This document shows positions 21,808 to 30,765 of a stretch of 60,152 bases of DNA, one piece after another. The DNA lies in the IMG/VR virus record IMGVR_UViG_3300011115_000619, positions 1 to 60,152 of that record; one strand, 5' to 3'. The notes beneath the pieces are model-generated. The model did not search any database, had not been told where the DNA came from, and saw nothing but the letters and a program-made list of their open reading frames with translations. How positions within the stretch are numbered: position 1 is the first letter of the stretch; the number at the start of each line of letters is the position of its first letter. The position numbers and the translations under genes were made by a program. Source of the DNA: a virus.

Positions 21808-22736
21808 GTATGGACAAGTCCACTCGTGATGACCTCGATGAGGATCTGGTAATCGAGATCGTTGACGACACCCCCGAAGAAGACCGGGGAAAGTCGAAGC
21901 GCCCAGCGGATGCTGCGCCTGATGTGCCGGAAGACGACGAGATCGCGTCATATTCCGACAACGTGCAGAAGCGCATCAAGAAGCTGAAGTACGAGTACCA
22001 TGAAGAACGCCGTGCCAAAGAGGCGGCGCTGAGGGAAAATCAGGAAGCGGTCACGTTGGCCCGTAAGCTGATCGAGGAGAGGAATCAACTCTCTGAGCGG
22101 CTGGCGATGGGCGAGCAGGCCGTCATCGAGCAGGCAAAACGACGTGTTCAGGCGCAGCTTGAGCAGGTCGAGCGACAGTATCGTAATGCCTACGAAAGTG
22201 GAGACACGGACAACGTGTTGGCCGCCCAGAAGGACATTACACGCCTCACTCTTGAGCAGCAGCAGATCGATGCCTATCGCCCGTCCGCTCCCCAGCGGTT
22301 TGAGCCGGAACAGGTGCAAATGCACCCCAACGCTCGACAGCAGAATGAGCCGGATGAAAAGGCAAAGACTTGGCTGAAGTCCAACCCGTGGTTCGGGCAG
22401 GAAGAAGAGATGAGCGGGTACGCTTATGGCGTACATGAGCGCCTGATCAAGAGGGAAGGCATCACGCCTCTTTCTGATGACTACTACAACCGTATCGATG
22501 CCGCCATGCGTCATCGTTTCCCTGAGTATTTCGATGAGGAAGGTGGGCAGGAGGTTGACCTTCGCCCTCAAGCCGCTCCTCGAAAGACTTCCGTCGTGGC
22601 TCCGGCCCGCCGGGTTTCGGCCTCAGCGCCGCGCAAAGTATCACTGACTGCCACCCAAGTGGCTCTCGCAAAACGCTTGGGCCTTACCCCTGAGCAGTAC
22701 GCTGCCTCAATGGTCAAGGAGATGATGAATGGCTAA
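21804..22736 (+). CDS. Scaffolding protein
   Basis: A 310-residue, acidic N-terminus followed by long coiled-coil helices (residues about 50-160), the usual build of podoviral scaffolds that guide capsid assembly and leave before packaging. A palindrome core (22313-22326) sits in the linker, read as EQVQMHP. It overlaps both neighbours. Assigned from composition and position, not from catalytic motifs. Confidence 0.75.
   Translation: MSMDKSTRDDLDEDLVIEIVDDTPEEDRGKSKRPADAAPDVPEDDEIASYSDNVQKRIKKLKYEYHEERRAKEAALRENQEAVTLARKLIEERNQLSERLAMGEQAVIEQAKRRVQAQLEQVERQYRNAYESGDTDNVLAAQKDITRLTLEQQQIDAYRPSAPQRFEPEQVQMHPNARQQNEPDEKAKTWLKSNPWFGQEEEMSGYAYGVHERLIKREGITPLSDDYYNRIDAAMRHRFPEYFDEEGGQEVDLRPQAAPRKTSVVAPARRVSASAPRKVSLTATQVALAKRLGLTPEQYAASMVKEMMNG
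22313..22326. repeat. Dispersed palindrome core in the scaffold gene
   Basis: Exact core GGTGCA-AA-TGCACC, in frame in the Val-Gln-Met-His reading. Confidence 0.85.
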
Positions 22737-23184
22737 TAATCGCGCTGATCGTGACACTGGCACTCGTGAGGCCACAACTCGCGCTAAATCATGGGCACCC
22801 CCTTCGACCCTTCCAGATCCGACGCCAGCGCCGGGTTGGAAGTACCGTTGGATCAGGACTTCTATGCTCGGTCAGTCAGACTTGCAGAATGTTTCTGTGA
22901 GGATGCGCGAGGGCTGGGAGCCGGTTCCCTCTGAGGAGGTCCCTGAACTTCGTCTTCGCACCGATCCGAAGAGTGAGTTCAAGGGGAACATTGAGGTTGG
23001 TGGCCTGCTCCTGTGTAAGGCTCCCGTGGAAATGGCTGAAGGTCGTCAGCGTTACTACGAGGATCTTGCTGCGCGTCAGATCCAGTCCGTAGACAACAAC
23101 ATCATGCGTGAGCAGGACTCGCGTATGCCGCTGTTGAACCCGGAACGTCGGACTCGCGTCACCTTTGGTCGCGACGACAAGTGA
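22729..23184 (+). CDS. Hypothetical virion-region protein, 151 aa
   Basis: Function not recognised. Contains GWKYRWIRTSMLGQSD and MREGWEPVP, a pattern I have seen in proteins between scaffold and capsid of marine and freshwater podoviruses. The C-terminus is basic. Probably a minor head or assembly protein. Confidence 0.75.
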   Translation: MANNRADRDTGTREATTRAKSWAPPSTLPDPTPAPGWKYRWIRTSMLGQSDLQNVSVRMREGWEPVPSEEVPELRLRTDPKSEFKGNIEVGGLLLCKAPVEMAEGRQRYYEDLAARQIQSVDNNIMREQDSRMPLLNPERRTRVTFGRDDK

Positions 23185-23225
23185 TTGTCGCCGCATCTCT
23201 TCCACTTTCCTAAAAGGAAACCATC

Positions 23226-23828
23226 ATGGCCACTACTGCGGCTCCTTATGGTGGTCGGGTAGTCAAGCTCGCGGGCAATCGCCCCAACGCGCTTGGCAAC
23301 AGTCTCTACCCGATTGCCTCGAACTACGGCACGTCGATTTACTTCGGCCAGCCGGTTGTTTATTCGGCTACCAACTCCAGCGTTGAGGTTCCTGCTGCTG
23401 CCGATCTCGGCGGTGCCACGCAGGAACTCTACATTGGTATCTTCATGGGTTGCACCTACACGGACCCCAACCTGAAGTATACCGTGTTCAAGCAGTTCTA
23501 CCCTTCGGGCACGGTTGCGTCTGACATTCAGGCGTATGTCATGGACGACCCCAACGCCATCATTCAGATGGAGGCCTCGACGACTGCGTTCGATGTCTGG
23601 GCCAACATTGGCAAGAACTACGCTCTGTCGGCAGCTTCTGGCGGCAGCGCAACCACGGGCAACAGCAACCTTGCTCTCAACACGTCTTCGGCGGGTAACA
23701 ACAACCCGTTCAAGCTCGTTGGGATTGCTCAGGGTCCGCTGAACATCAACGCGCAGACTGGGAACTACGTTCAGGTTCTCGTGCAGGCGCGTGCTGGCAC
23801 CCATCTCTTCAACCGTCAGAACGCATAA
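23226..23828 (+). CDS. Putative head decoration or stabilising protein
   Basis: A 200-residue beta-rich protein, Thr/Ser/Gly/Asn-rich, placed directly before the major capsid gene. The size and position suit a capsid decoration protein. It has a strong AAAGGA ribosome site and codon use like the capsid gene, suggesting high expression. No motif proves the role. Confidence 0.62.
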   Translation: MATTAAPYGGRVVKLAGNRPNALGNSLYPIASNYGTSIYFGQPVVYSATNSSVEVPAAADLGGATQELYIGIFMGCTYTDPNLKYTVFKQFYPSGTVASDIQAYVMDDPNAIIQMEASTTAFDVWANIGKNYALSAASGGSATTGNSNLALNTSSAGNNNPFKLVGIAQGPLNINAQTGNYVQVLVQARAGTHLFNRQNA

Positions 23829-23839
23829 GGAGCTGACCC

Positions 23840-24754
23840 ATGGCTATTAGTCGCGCACAGCTCCTCAAGGAGCTTCTGCCGGGTCTGAACGCTCTGTTCG
23901 GCCTGACATACAAGACCTATGAGGAAGAGCATAAGGAAATCTTCGAGATCGAGACCTCGGAGCGTTCCTTTGAAGAGGAAGTGAAGCTGTCTGGCTTCTC
24001 GTCCGCCCCGGTGAAGAACGAAGGTTCTTCCATCAGCTACGACAACGCGCAGGAAGTGTGGTCGGCTCGTTACACTCACGAGACGATTGCCCTTGGCTTC
24101 TCCATCACGGAAGAAGCCATGGAAGACAATCTGTACGACAGCCTGTCGGCCCGCTACACGAAGAGCTTGGCTCGCGCCATGGCTTACACGAAGCAGGTCA
24201 AGGGTGCGTCGGTGCTGAACAACGCCTTTGCGGCTTCGGGTTACACCGGCGGCGACGGCGTGACGCTCTGCGCCACGAACCACCCGACTGTTGCTGGTGG
24301 CGTCAACTCCAACCGCCCGACTACGGGTGCGGACCTGAACGAAACGTCGCTTGAGGCGGCGGTCATTCAGATCGCGGCGTGGACGGACGAGCGTGGTTTG
24401 CTCATCGCGGCTCGCCCGAAGAAGCTGATCATCCCGCCTGCCCTGATGTTCGTTGCCACGCGCATCCTGCAGACGGAACTCCGCACCAGCACCTCGGACA
24501 ACGACATCAATGCTCTGAAGAGCATGTCGGCCATCCCCGGTGGCTACGCTGTAAACCACTATCTGACGGACACCAACGCTTGGTTCCTGATGACGGATGT
24601 TCCCAACGGCCTGAAGCACTTCATCCGCGCCCCGCTCAAGCAGGCCATGGATGGTGACTTCGACACGGGCAACGTGCGGTACAAGAGCCGCGAGCGTTAC
24701 TCGTTTGGTTGGTCTGATCCCCTTGGGATCTTCGGCTCGCCGGGTTCGACCTAA
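23840..24754 (+). CDS. Major capsid protein, Mu gpT-like HK97 fold
   Basis: A 304-residue capsid protein. The pattern (ALFGLTYKTYEEEHKEIFE, GFSSAPVKNEG, VNHYLTD..WFLMTDVP, KSRERYSFGWSDP) matches the Mu major head subunit-like group. Ribosome site AAGGAG. A strong terminator follows, as is common after the most highly expressed structural gene. Confidence 0.87.
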   Translation: MAISRAQLLKELLPGLNALFGLTYKTYEEEHKEIFEIETSERSFEEEVKLSGFSSAPVKNEGSSISYDNAQEVWSARYTHETIALGFSITEEAMEDNLYDSLSARYTKSLARAMAYTKQVKGASVLNNAFAASGYTGGDGVTLCATNHPTVAGGVNSNRPTTGADLNETSLEAAVIQIAAWTDERGLLIAARPKKLIIPPALMFVATRILQTELRTSTSDNDINALKSMSAIPGGYAVNHYLTDTNAWFLMTDVPNGLKHFIRAPLKQAMDGDFDTGNVRYKSRERYSFGWSDPLGIFGSPGST

Positions 24755-24766
24755 CGGTCCACTGAG

Positions 24767-24791
24767 GGTGGGGGCTTCGGCCCCCGCCTTT
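24767..24791 (+). terminator. Intrinsic terminator after the major capsid gene
   Basis: GGTGGGGGC-TTCG-GCCCCCGCC, a 9-bp stem with the very stable TTCG tetraloop, followed by TTT. A full palindrome copy starts at the T run. Confidence 0.85.
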
Positions 24792-24812
24792 CAGGTGCAT
24801 TTGCACCTCTGG
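24789..24812. repeat. Dispersed palindrome after the capsid terminator
   Basis: Exact core GGTGCA-TT-TGCACC (24794-24807) with the TTTCA left arm. Not adjacent to a ribosome site. The rest of the gap to 24889 holds no gene. Confidence 0.85.
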
Positions 24813-24889
24813 GTCCATAGCCGCTTCGACCGCGCCCAGCGGACGATGCAGAGACGAAGTGGCGACTTCTGCATAAAGGATACCTCACC

Positions 24890-25372
24890 ATGGGTACGTC
24901 TACTTTTTCGGGTCCGCTTCAGGCTGGCACAGTTCGTCAGGGCGCATACGCCAATATTGGTGCGGTTCAGCTTGCTGAGACGCTCTCAATTCAGGCTGTT
25001 GCGGCTCTGACCACGGACTATGGCCCGATATACATTCCGGCCAACTCCACCGTCATTGGCATGACCACGTTTACCGGCGTTGCTTTCACTGGCGCTACGG
25101 CGACAATTTCCGTTGGCTCGACCCTTGGTGGGGCTGAGTATGTGGCCGCCACCACCGTCAAGGCTGCTGGCACTTTTGCCCATACGCTTGTTGCTGGCGC
25201 TCTTGGCGACAAGGCCACGGCTGGTTCCGGCCTGATGAACACGGCGGCCAACAGCACCGTGAGCGGGCTTGCTGGTGCCCCCACCACTCCGATCTACGTC
25301 CGCATCACGCAGACGGCCACGACTACTGCTGTGGGCACTGCCACTCTCGTTGTCCAGTACGTCCAGAACTAA
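24890..25372 (+). CDS. Virion structural protein, 160 aa
   Basis: A beta-rich, Ala/Thr/Gly-rich 160-residue protein, likely a minor head or decoration component. It begins MGTSTFSGPLQAG, a common start for such podoviral proteins. No precise function recognised. Confidence 0.65.
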   Translation: MGTSTFSGPLQAGTVRQGAYANIGAVQLAETLSIQAVAALTTDYGPIYIPANSTVIGMTTFTGVAFTGATATISVGSTLGGAEYVAATTVKAAGTFAHTLVAGALGDKATAGSGLMNTAANSTVSGLAGAPTTPIYVRITQTATTTAVGTATLVVQYVQN

Positions 25373-25403
25373 GCTGGTCTCTAACTAAAAGGAGAACCCG
25401 CTT

Positions 25404-25892
25404 ATGTCGCAGCAATTTGACGTTAAATCTCAGCACATGAACGCCTCTGGCGTTGCTGTGCCGTATCGGACGCGCTTCAAGGGAGCGGTCATTTCCCCTG
25501 ACACGGGCGCAACCGGCCAGACCACTTTCTACGACGCAGCTTACACAGCCGTGACGTACACCCGCACCGGAACAACTGTTACCGTCACCGTTCCAAATGG
25601 CCACAATCTTTTCACCAACCAGTGGGTCTACCTTGACTTCATCACCGGTGGTGCGTTGGATGGTGTTTATCAGGTCACGGTAACCACCGGAACGACCTTC
25701 ACGGTCACCACGGTTGCGTCTGGGGCAATCACAACCAGCGATGTCAACCTACACAGCAATGTGCTGTGCTTGATCGACACGTCGTCTCAGACGGCAGTTA
25801 ACATCGTGATCCCCGATCAGGGCATCTTGGCTCAGGGCGGCATTGCCGTAGTACTGCCCGCCAGCATCTACACAACCCTCTTCTACGGGTGA
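25404..25892 (+). CDS. Virion structural protein, 162 aa
   Basis: Beta-rich protein. The middle, VTVTVPNGHNLFTNQWVYLDF, resembles a small beta domain found in many phage fibre and virion proteins that precedes NGH-LxxGxxV patterns. Strong AAGGAGA ribosome site. Exact role unknown. Confidence 0.67.
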   Translation: MSQQFDVKSQHMNASGVAVPYRTRFKGAVISPDTGATGQTTFYDAAYTAVTYTRTGTTVTVTVPNGHNLFTNQWVYLDFITGGALDGVYQVTVTTGTTFTVTTVASGAITTSDVNLHSNVLCLIDTSSQTAVNIVIPDQGILAQGGIAVVLPASIYTTLFYG

Positions 25893-25896
25893 TGCC

Positions 25897-26085
25897 ATGA
25901 AGGGCAAGACCGGCTCCAAGGTCAACGCCGCTGGCAACTACACCAAGCCAGAGATGCGGAAGTCCTTGTTCAACAAGATCAAGGGTTCCGCAACTCAGGG
26001 CACGGGTGCCGGTCAGTGGTCTGCGCGCAAGGCTCAGCTTCTGGCGAAGCAGTACAAGGCCAAGGGCGGGGGCTACAAATCATGA
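25897..26085 (+). CDS. Small basic phage protein, 62 aa
   Basis: MKGKTGSKVNAAGNYTKPEMRK and a basic C-terminus (KGGGYKS). I recognise this family from the same position in related podoviruses, always in a row with the next two genes. Strongly positively charged, perhaps DNA-associated in the head. Confidence 0.78.
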   Translation: MKGKTGSKVNAAGNYTKPEMRKSLFNKIKGSATQGTGAGQWSARKAQLLAKQYKAKGGGYKS

Positions 26086-26324
26086 AGTCCCCGCAGAAGA
26101 GCCTGAAGGCTTGGACTGAGCAAGACTGGCGCACCAAGTCAGGCAAGCCGTCCTCAAAGACCGGAGAGCGGTATCTTCCTGCCGCAGCCATCAAATCACT
26201 GTCTCCCTCTGAGTATGCCTCCACGACCGCTGCAAAGCGGGCAGGAAAGGCCAAGGGGAAGCAGTTTGTAGCCCAACCGAAGTCCATAGCGGCCAAGGTC
26301 AAACCCTTCAGAGGTGCGAAATGA
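26082..26324 (+). CDS. DUF5872-like basic protein, 80 aa
   Basis: MKSPQKSLKAWTEQDWRTKSG through GKQFVAQPKSIA matches what I recall as DUF5872. Very Lys/Arg-rich. The start overlaps the previous stop (ATGA). Function unknown; the family occurs in phage head-gene clusters and some bacteria. Confidence 0.8.
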   Translation: MKSPQKSLKAWTEQDWRTKSGKPSSKTGERYLPAAAIKSLSPSEYASTTAAKRAGKAKGKQFVAQPKSIAAKVKPFRGAK

Positions 26325-26584
26325 AAGGCAAGACTGGCTCTCCCGCATGGACACGCAAGGAAGGCAAGAACCCCAGCGGCGGCTTGAACGCCAAGGGACG
26401 CGCTTCCTACAACGCAGCCAACCCCGGCAAGCCGGGTTTGAAGCGCCCGCAGCCTGAAGGCGGTTCTCGTCGCGATAGCTTCTGTGCCCGCATGAAGGGC
26501 ATGAAGAGCAAGCTGACTTCCGCCAAAACTGCCAACGATCCCAACTCCCGTATCAACAAGAGCCTCCGGGCATGGAAGTGCTAG
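26321..26584 (+). CDS. DUF6321-like basic protein, 87 aa
   Basis: AWTRKEGKNPSGGLNAKGRASYN and SFCARMKGMK, ending in SLRAWKC, match what I recall as DUF6321. It shares the MKGKTGS opening with the protein at 25897. Basic, probably nucleic-acid associated. Confidence 0.8.
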   Translation: MKGKTGSPAWTRKEGKNPSGGLNAKGRASYNAANPGKPGLKRPQPEGGSRRDSFCARMKGMKSKLTSAKTANDPNSRINKSLRAWKC

Positions 26585-26593
26585 GAGGTAAGG

Positions 26594-26842
26594 ATGGACG
26601 ATGGGTTGAAGGTGGTCTGGCAGGTTGTTCTGACGGCGGTCTTGGGTTTCATGGCTTGGATATTTAAAGCCACCCTCTCAGACATCCGGCGTATCGAAAA
26701 AGAACTGGCCAGTCACAAGACTGAGGTCGCCAAGGACTACGCAACCAAGTCCGATCTGACCGAAAGCACAAGGCAGTTGCTGAGTCGGTTTGATCGTCTC
26801 GAAGAGAAGATTGACCGTTTGGTCGAAAGGTCCAAGACATGA
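26594..26842 (+). CDS. Membrane plus coiled-coil protein, 82 aa
   Basis: An N-terminal membrane helix (about residues 8-27) and a coiled-coil tail with DRLEEKIDRLVE. GGAGG ribosome site. This layout suits a holin-like or membrane-anchoring protein, but a clear holin exists at 52106, so the role is open. Confidence 0.7.
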   Translation: MDDGLKVVWQVVLTAVLGFMAWIFKATLSDIRRIEKELASHKTEVAKDYATKSDLTESTRQLLSRFDRLEEKIDRLVERSKT

Positions 26843-27126
26843 GCAAGGACGCGCTGAAGAAGTTCCGGCCATCCTCCGGCGTGCCAAACTTCAAGCAGAA
26901 GTTCAGGCGCATGGGATACATGGCTGATGGCGGCGGCGTCACTGCAGGCGAAGCAATGGACACGTCTGCCACCATGGACACGATGGTATCTAAGCCCGTT
27001 GGCGTGACACCGACACCGCTGCCCACTGGGGATGAACTGCCCCCTATGACCATGATGAAGCGCGGCGGTAAGGTTCGTGGCTGCGGCGCTGCGGTCAAGG
27101 GCAAGACGAAAGGACGGATGGTCTAA
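26839..27126 (+). CDS. Small virion protein with GG motif, 95 aa
   Basis: Contains MGYMADGGGV near residue 30 and ends KRGGKVRGCGAAVKGKTKGRMV-like in short blocks, a basic tail seen in many podoviral proteins. Carries two copies of the Gly-Gly-x-Val motif that recurs across this region. Function unknown. Confidence 0.72.
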   Translation: MSKDALKKFRPSSGVPNFKQKFRRMGYMADGGGVTAGEAMDTSATMDTMVSKPVGVTPTPLPTGDELPPMTMMKRGGKVRGCGAAVKGKTKGRMV

Positions 27127-27860
27127 TGGCAACTTCCGGCACCGCTACCCTCACGTTTGATATTCAGGAGCTTGCTGAGGAAGCTTTTGAGCGTGCCGGT
27201 ATGGATCTCCGCACCGGCTTCCAGATGCGCTCTGCACGGCGCAGCCTGAACTTCCTGACAATGGAGTGGGCCAACCGTGGGCTGAACCTCTGGACCATCG
27301 AGAGCAACATCTCAAATCCTCTGGTTCTGACCCCCGGAACTGCCACCTACACTCTGCCCAGTGACACCATCGATCTGATCGAGCAGGTTGTGAGATTGAA
27401 CAGTGGCGGCCAGAACACAGACTACAATCTGGAGCGCATTTCGGTTTCGACCTATGCTCAGATCCCCAACAAGTCCACGCAGGGCAGGCCGGTTCAGGTC
27501 TATGTGCAGAGGATTGGTGGCGGGTCTGGTCCGGTAGGGTCTGTGGATGCAACTGCACCTCAACTCTCACAATTCACCTTGTGGCCTGTGCCAGATCAAG
27601 CCTATAGTGTGGTGTATTGGCGCTTGACGCGCATCCAAGACACCGGGGCCAGCGCATCCAACACCATGGATGTCCCCTTCCGGTTTGTCCCTGCTCTCGT
27701 GGCAGGCCTCGCCTACTACTCGGCGCTCAAATCCCCCAATGCTGAAGTGCGCGGAAACATCGCGATGCTGAAGCAAGTCTATGAAGAGCAATTTGATCTG
27801 GCGGCTGCGGAAGACCGTGACCGTGCGTCAGTGCGCTTCGTGCCATGGATTAGTGTCTGA
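27126..27860 (+). CDS. Head-tail adaptor, P22 gp4-like
   Basis: A 244-residue protein: helical N-terminus (ELAEEAFERAGMD, RRSLNFLTMEWANRG) then beta-rich middle, ending with a helix that packs on the portal. This matches tail accessory factors that bind the portal ring after packaging. A palindrome variant (27546-27559) is read in frame as DATAPQ. Confidence 0.82.
   Translation: MATSGTATLTFDIQELAEEAFERAGMDLRTGFQMRSARRSLNFLTMEWANRGLNLWTIESNISNPLVLTPGTATYTLPSDTIDLIEQVVRLNSGGQNTDYNLERISVSTYAQIPNKSTQGRPVQVYVQRIGGGSGPVGSVDATAPQLSQFTLWPVPDQAYSVVYWRLTRIQDTGASASNTMDVPFRFVPALVAGLAYYSALKSPNAEVRGNIAMLKQVYEEQFDLAAAEDRDRASVRFVPWISV
27546..27559. repeat. Dispersed palindrome variant inside the adaptor gene
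   Basis: GATGCA-AC-TGCACC, one mismatch. In frame, Asp-Ala-Thr-Ala-Pro. Confidence 0.7.
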
Positions 27861-28261
27861 TGCCGTTGTTTGCAGTAGGCAAGCGGGCCTTTGGCTTCTG
27901 TGACCGCTGCGCCCAACGCTACCCGCTGAACGTCCTGAAAAAGCAAATCTACAACCAGCGTCCGATTGACCTTCGCGTCTGTCCCGACTGTCTGGATGTG
28001 GACCAGCCTCAGCTTCAGCTTGGCAAGTATCCGGTTCTTGATCCGATTGCTCTGCGGAACCCGCGCCCCGATACGTCCCAGACCCAGAGCCGCGCTCTGT
28101 TTGGTTGGACGCCAATCGAGGGCTTGAACAATGACAATCCGTCGCGTGAACCGCCGCTGCCGCCGATAGTCAATATTGGCGGTGTCGTTGGCAACAACGC
28201 AGTGGATATGACCGGCTACGTTGGCACCGCCTTCGTCTACATCGACGGAGTTGAGGTATGA
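27860..28261 (+). CDS. Zinc-ribbon virion-region protein, 133 aa
   Basis: FCDRCAQRYPL and VCPDCLD give a four-cysteine zinc ribbon at the N-terminus, followed by a Pro-rich part. Seen next to adaptor genes in related phages. Probably structural or assembly-related. Confidence 0.75.
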   Translation: MPLFAVGKRAFGFCDRCAQRYPLNVLKKQIYNQRPIDLRVCPDCLDVDQPQLQLGKYPVLDPIALRNPRPDTSQTQSRALFGWTPIEGLNNDNPSREPPLPPIVNIGGVVGNNAVDMTGYVGTAFVYIDGVEV

Positions 28262-30090
28262 AGAAGAGACGCCTCCAGACAGGGGGCAACATCAACACTG
28301 TTCCGGCTTCCCGCCAGAACATTGAGCAGCGCACGCCATCCGGGGTGCGTCCCGTAGGTTCGCCCGTCATCCCAGTGAAGAGTGATGTACAGGGCACGAT
28401 GAAACATGGTGGGGAGTTAAAGATGAAGAAGCCCAAGAAGATGGCTATGGGCGGTATGCCCGGTCCTATGCCCGTTGATCGTGGTCGCGGCGTGAGCCGT
28501 GGTGGTGGCGGTGCAGGTTTTGCTGGCACTGGCCGTCCTCCCCAGAGCTATGTCGGCACCGCTGGCAACCTGCCGGGTGGTTTCATGGGTCCGGGCGCTG
28601 GCGGTATGCCGATTGGTGGCGGCATGGGCGCTATGCCTCGTGGTCCCGGCAGTCTGCCTTCTGGCGGCATTGGCCTCACCACCCAGCCCGGCGGTGGCGT
28701 TGATCAGGGTGGCTATGCGGATTTTCTGGCCCAGCGTCAGGCCGCTCGCCCTCCCGGAATGAAGAAGGGTGGCAAGGTGTCAGCCTCGTCTTACAACGAC
28801 ATGACCGGCGGCGCTGGTGGCGGCATTGGTCGCCTTGAGAAGACCAGCATTGCTTCTAAGACCAAGTCCCAGAAACTCAAGAAAGGTGGCAAAGTGAAGG
28901 GTTACGCTGACGGTGGGGAACTTTCCCTTGGTGATCGCCTTGCCCTTGAGAGGGCGGGTTTTGATCCTGAGACGCGCCGCATGAAGCGCAGCGACAATTC
29001 TCTGTATGGCGTCAAGCCGGTCGAGATTCGCGAGCTTCCGGCCCCCAGAAAGAAGGAGGCGTCCGCCCCCACTCCTCGCCCGCGCCCGAAGGTATCTCCC
29101 GCGACTTCCGTTCGCATGGACCGTGCGGAAACCCGCAACGAGACTGACCGCGCCAATGCAGGCATCCGCAGCCAGCAGAGCAGCGCCATTACTAAGATGA
29201 TGGACGTTGCTCGTCGCAACGACAATCAGCGCGAAATGGACCGCCTGACCAAGCTTAACCCGGCCGCCGCAGCCATGAGCAAGCCTCGCCCTGCTGTGCC
29301 CACAGCGCCGGTCCCCCGCCCCCGCCCCAAGGCTGCTGACAGGCCCTCGGCAGCGGAGGCTGTTGTTGGACAGGGTCGTGCGGAACAGCGTGCTGCAACT
29401 GACCGCACAAATGCTGGCATTCGCAGTCAGCAGAGCGGTGCAATCGACAAGATGCTTGATCTGGCTCGTCGCAACGGCAACCAGCGCGAGATCGACCGCC
29501 TGACCGCTCTCAAGGCCTCCAAGGGCATGAAGAAGGGCGGCAAGGTTGAGGCGTTTGAGGGAACGGCCCGTGACATGGCCGAAGACAAGAAGCTGGCCAA
29601 GAAGCGTGGCATGAGCCTCAAGGCTTGGGAGAAGTCCTCGGCCGATGAGAAGCATGACACGCAGCAGAACATGAAGGGCCTGAAGAAGGGCGGTAAGGCC
29701 GAAATGCACGACAAGGGCTGCAAGTGCATGGCCTGCGGCGGCGTGGCCAAGTACGCCATGGGCGGCAAGGTCTCGACCTCGCAGACCGGCATGAAGGCCC
29801 CGCTGCGTCCGAAGCCCACGGCCATGGCCAAGGGTGGCGCTGTCGGCAAGACGTTTGGCAAGCCGCTCCCCGGCACCAAGGTCAGCAGTCAGAAGATCCG
29901 TTCGACCGTCAGCACTGATGGCGCGAACATGAAGAAGGATGGCATGAAGGGTCAGCTTCGTGCGAAGGCCAGCGGTACCAAGGCCACCAGCATGATGAAG
30001 CCCCTCGGCATGACCAAGATGGCTTCTGGCGGCAAGGTTCGTGGTGCTGGCATTGCTCAGCGCGGCACCAAGTTCATTGGTGAAGTGTAA
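28258..30090 (+). CDS. Repeat-rich basic virion protein, 610 aa
   Basis: A basic, Gly/Met/Pro-rich protein with at least eight copies of a K-G-G-K-[VA] or related motif, an internal duplication of about 47 residues (around residues 282-328 and 373-419, both containing NAGIRSQQS and DRL) and a short Cys cluster (KCMACG). No known fold. Such proteins lie among adaptor and internal virion genes in podoviruses; DNA or membrane contact during ejection is possible. Confidence 0.7.
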   Translation: MKKRRLQTGGNINTVPASRQNIEQRTPSGVRPVGSPVIPVKSDVQGTMKHGGELKMKKPKKMAMGGMPGPMPVDRGRGVSRGGGGAGFAGTGRPPQSYVGTAGNLPGGFMGPGAGGMPIGGGMGAMPRGPGSLPSGGIGLTTQPGGGVDQGGYADFLAQRQAARPPGMKKGGKVSASSYNDMTGGAGGGIGRLEKTSIASKTKSQKLKKGGKVKGYADGGELSLGDRLALERAGFDPETRRMKRSDNSLYGVKPVEIRELPAPRKKEASAPTPRPRPKVSPATSVRMDRAETRNETDRANAGIRSQQSSAITKMMDVARRNDNQREMDRLTKLNPAAAAMSKPRPAVPTAPVPRPRPKAADRPSAAEAVVGQGRAEQRAATDRTNAGIRSQQSGAIDKMLDLARRNGNQREIDRLTALKASKGMKKGGKVEAFEGTARDMAEDKKLAKKRGMSLKAWEKSSADEKHDTQQNMKGLKKGGKAEMHDKGCKCMACGGVAKYAMGGKVSTSQTGMKAPLRPKPTAMAKGGAVGKTFGKPLPGTKVSSQKIRSTVSTDGANMKKDGMKGQLRAKASGTKATSMMKPLGMTKMASGGKVRGAGIAQRGTKFIGEV

Positions 30091-30093
30091 GCC

Positions 30094-30765
30094 ATGTCCT
30101 TGAACTATTCACAGCTTGTTGCGGCGATTGAAGACTATCTTCAGTACAATGACCCGGTGTTTGTTGATAACCTCCCGGTCATCATCCAGCAGGCTGAGGA
30201 TAGGATTTACCAGTCGGTTCAGGCCCCGGTTGAGCGTAAAAACTCAATCGGGGCGCTGGCGGCTCACAATCAGTACCTCGGCGCTCCTTCAGACATGCTG
30301 TCGGTTGCGAGCATTGCCGTGGTTTCAGGGAGCAACTACACGTTCCTTGTCCCCCGTGAGGTGAGCTTCATTCGCGAGGCGTTTCCCTCTACGGCTTCGT
30401 CTGGAGAGGGCTTGCCCAAGTGCTACGCTCTGTTCGACCAGACCACGTTCATCTTTGGCCCGACGCCTGACATAAGCTACAACGTGGAACTGAACTACCA
30501 CGCGAAGCCTGCCAGCATCGTGCAGTATGTGGACAACGTGATTGTCCCAACCACCACGACGTGGATCAGCCTGAACTTCGAGAGCGTTCTGCTCTCGGCC
30601 TGCATCCTCGAAGCCTACATCTTCCTGAAGGGTGACCAAGACCTCATTCAGCTTTACGATGCCCGTTACAAAGATGCCCTCTCGACGTTCCAGCTTCTGG
30701 GTGAAGGTCTGGATGAGCAGGACAGCTTCCGCAACGGCACCAAGCGTATGAAGGTCAACCCATGA
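30094..30765 (+). CDS. Second adaptor-like tail protein, 223 aa
   Basis: Resembles gp4/gp6-like adaptors: helical start (YSQLVAAIEDYLQYND), IIQQAEDRIYQSVQ, then a beta-rich core and helical end. A likely part of the short tail, stacked under the first adaptor. It overlaps the next gene by ATGA. Confidence 0.78.
   Translation: MSLNYSQLVAAIEDYLQYNDPVFVDNLPVIIQQAEDRIYQSVQAPVERKNSIGALAAHNQYLGAPSDMLSVASIAVVSGSNYTFLVPREVSFIREAFPSTASSGEGLPKCYALFDQTTFIFGPTPDISYNVELNYHAKPASIVQYVDNVIVPTTTTWISLNFESVLLSACILEAYIFLKGDQDLIQLYDARYKDALSTFQLLGEGLDEQDSFRNGTKRMKVNP

Noticed and set aside
26594-26842. Holin call for the 82-residue membrane protein
   Set aside because: A better 3-TM holin lies next to the endolysin; this gene is among head genes, so only its layout is described.
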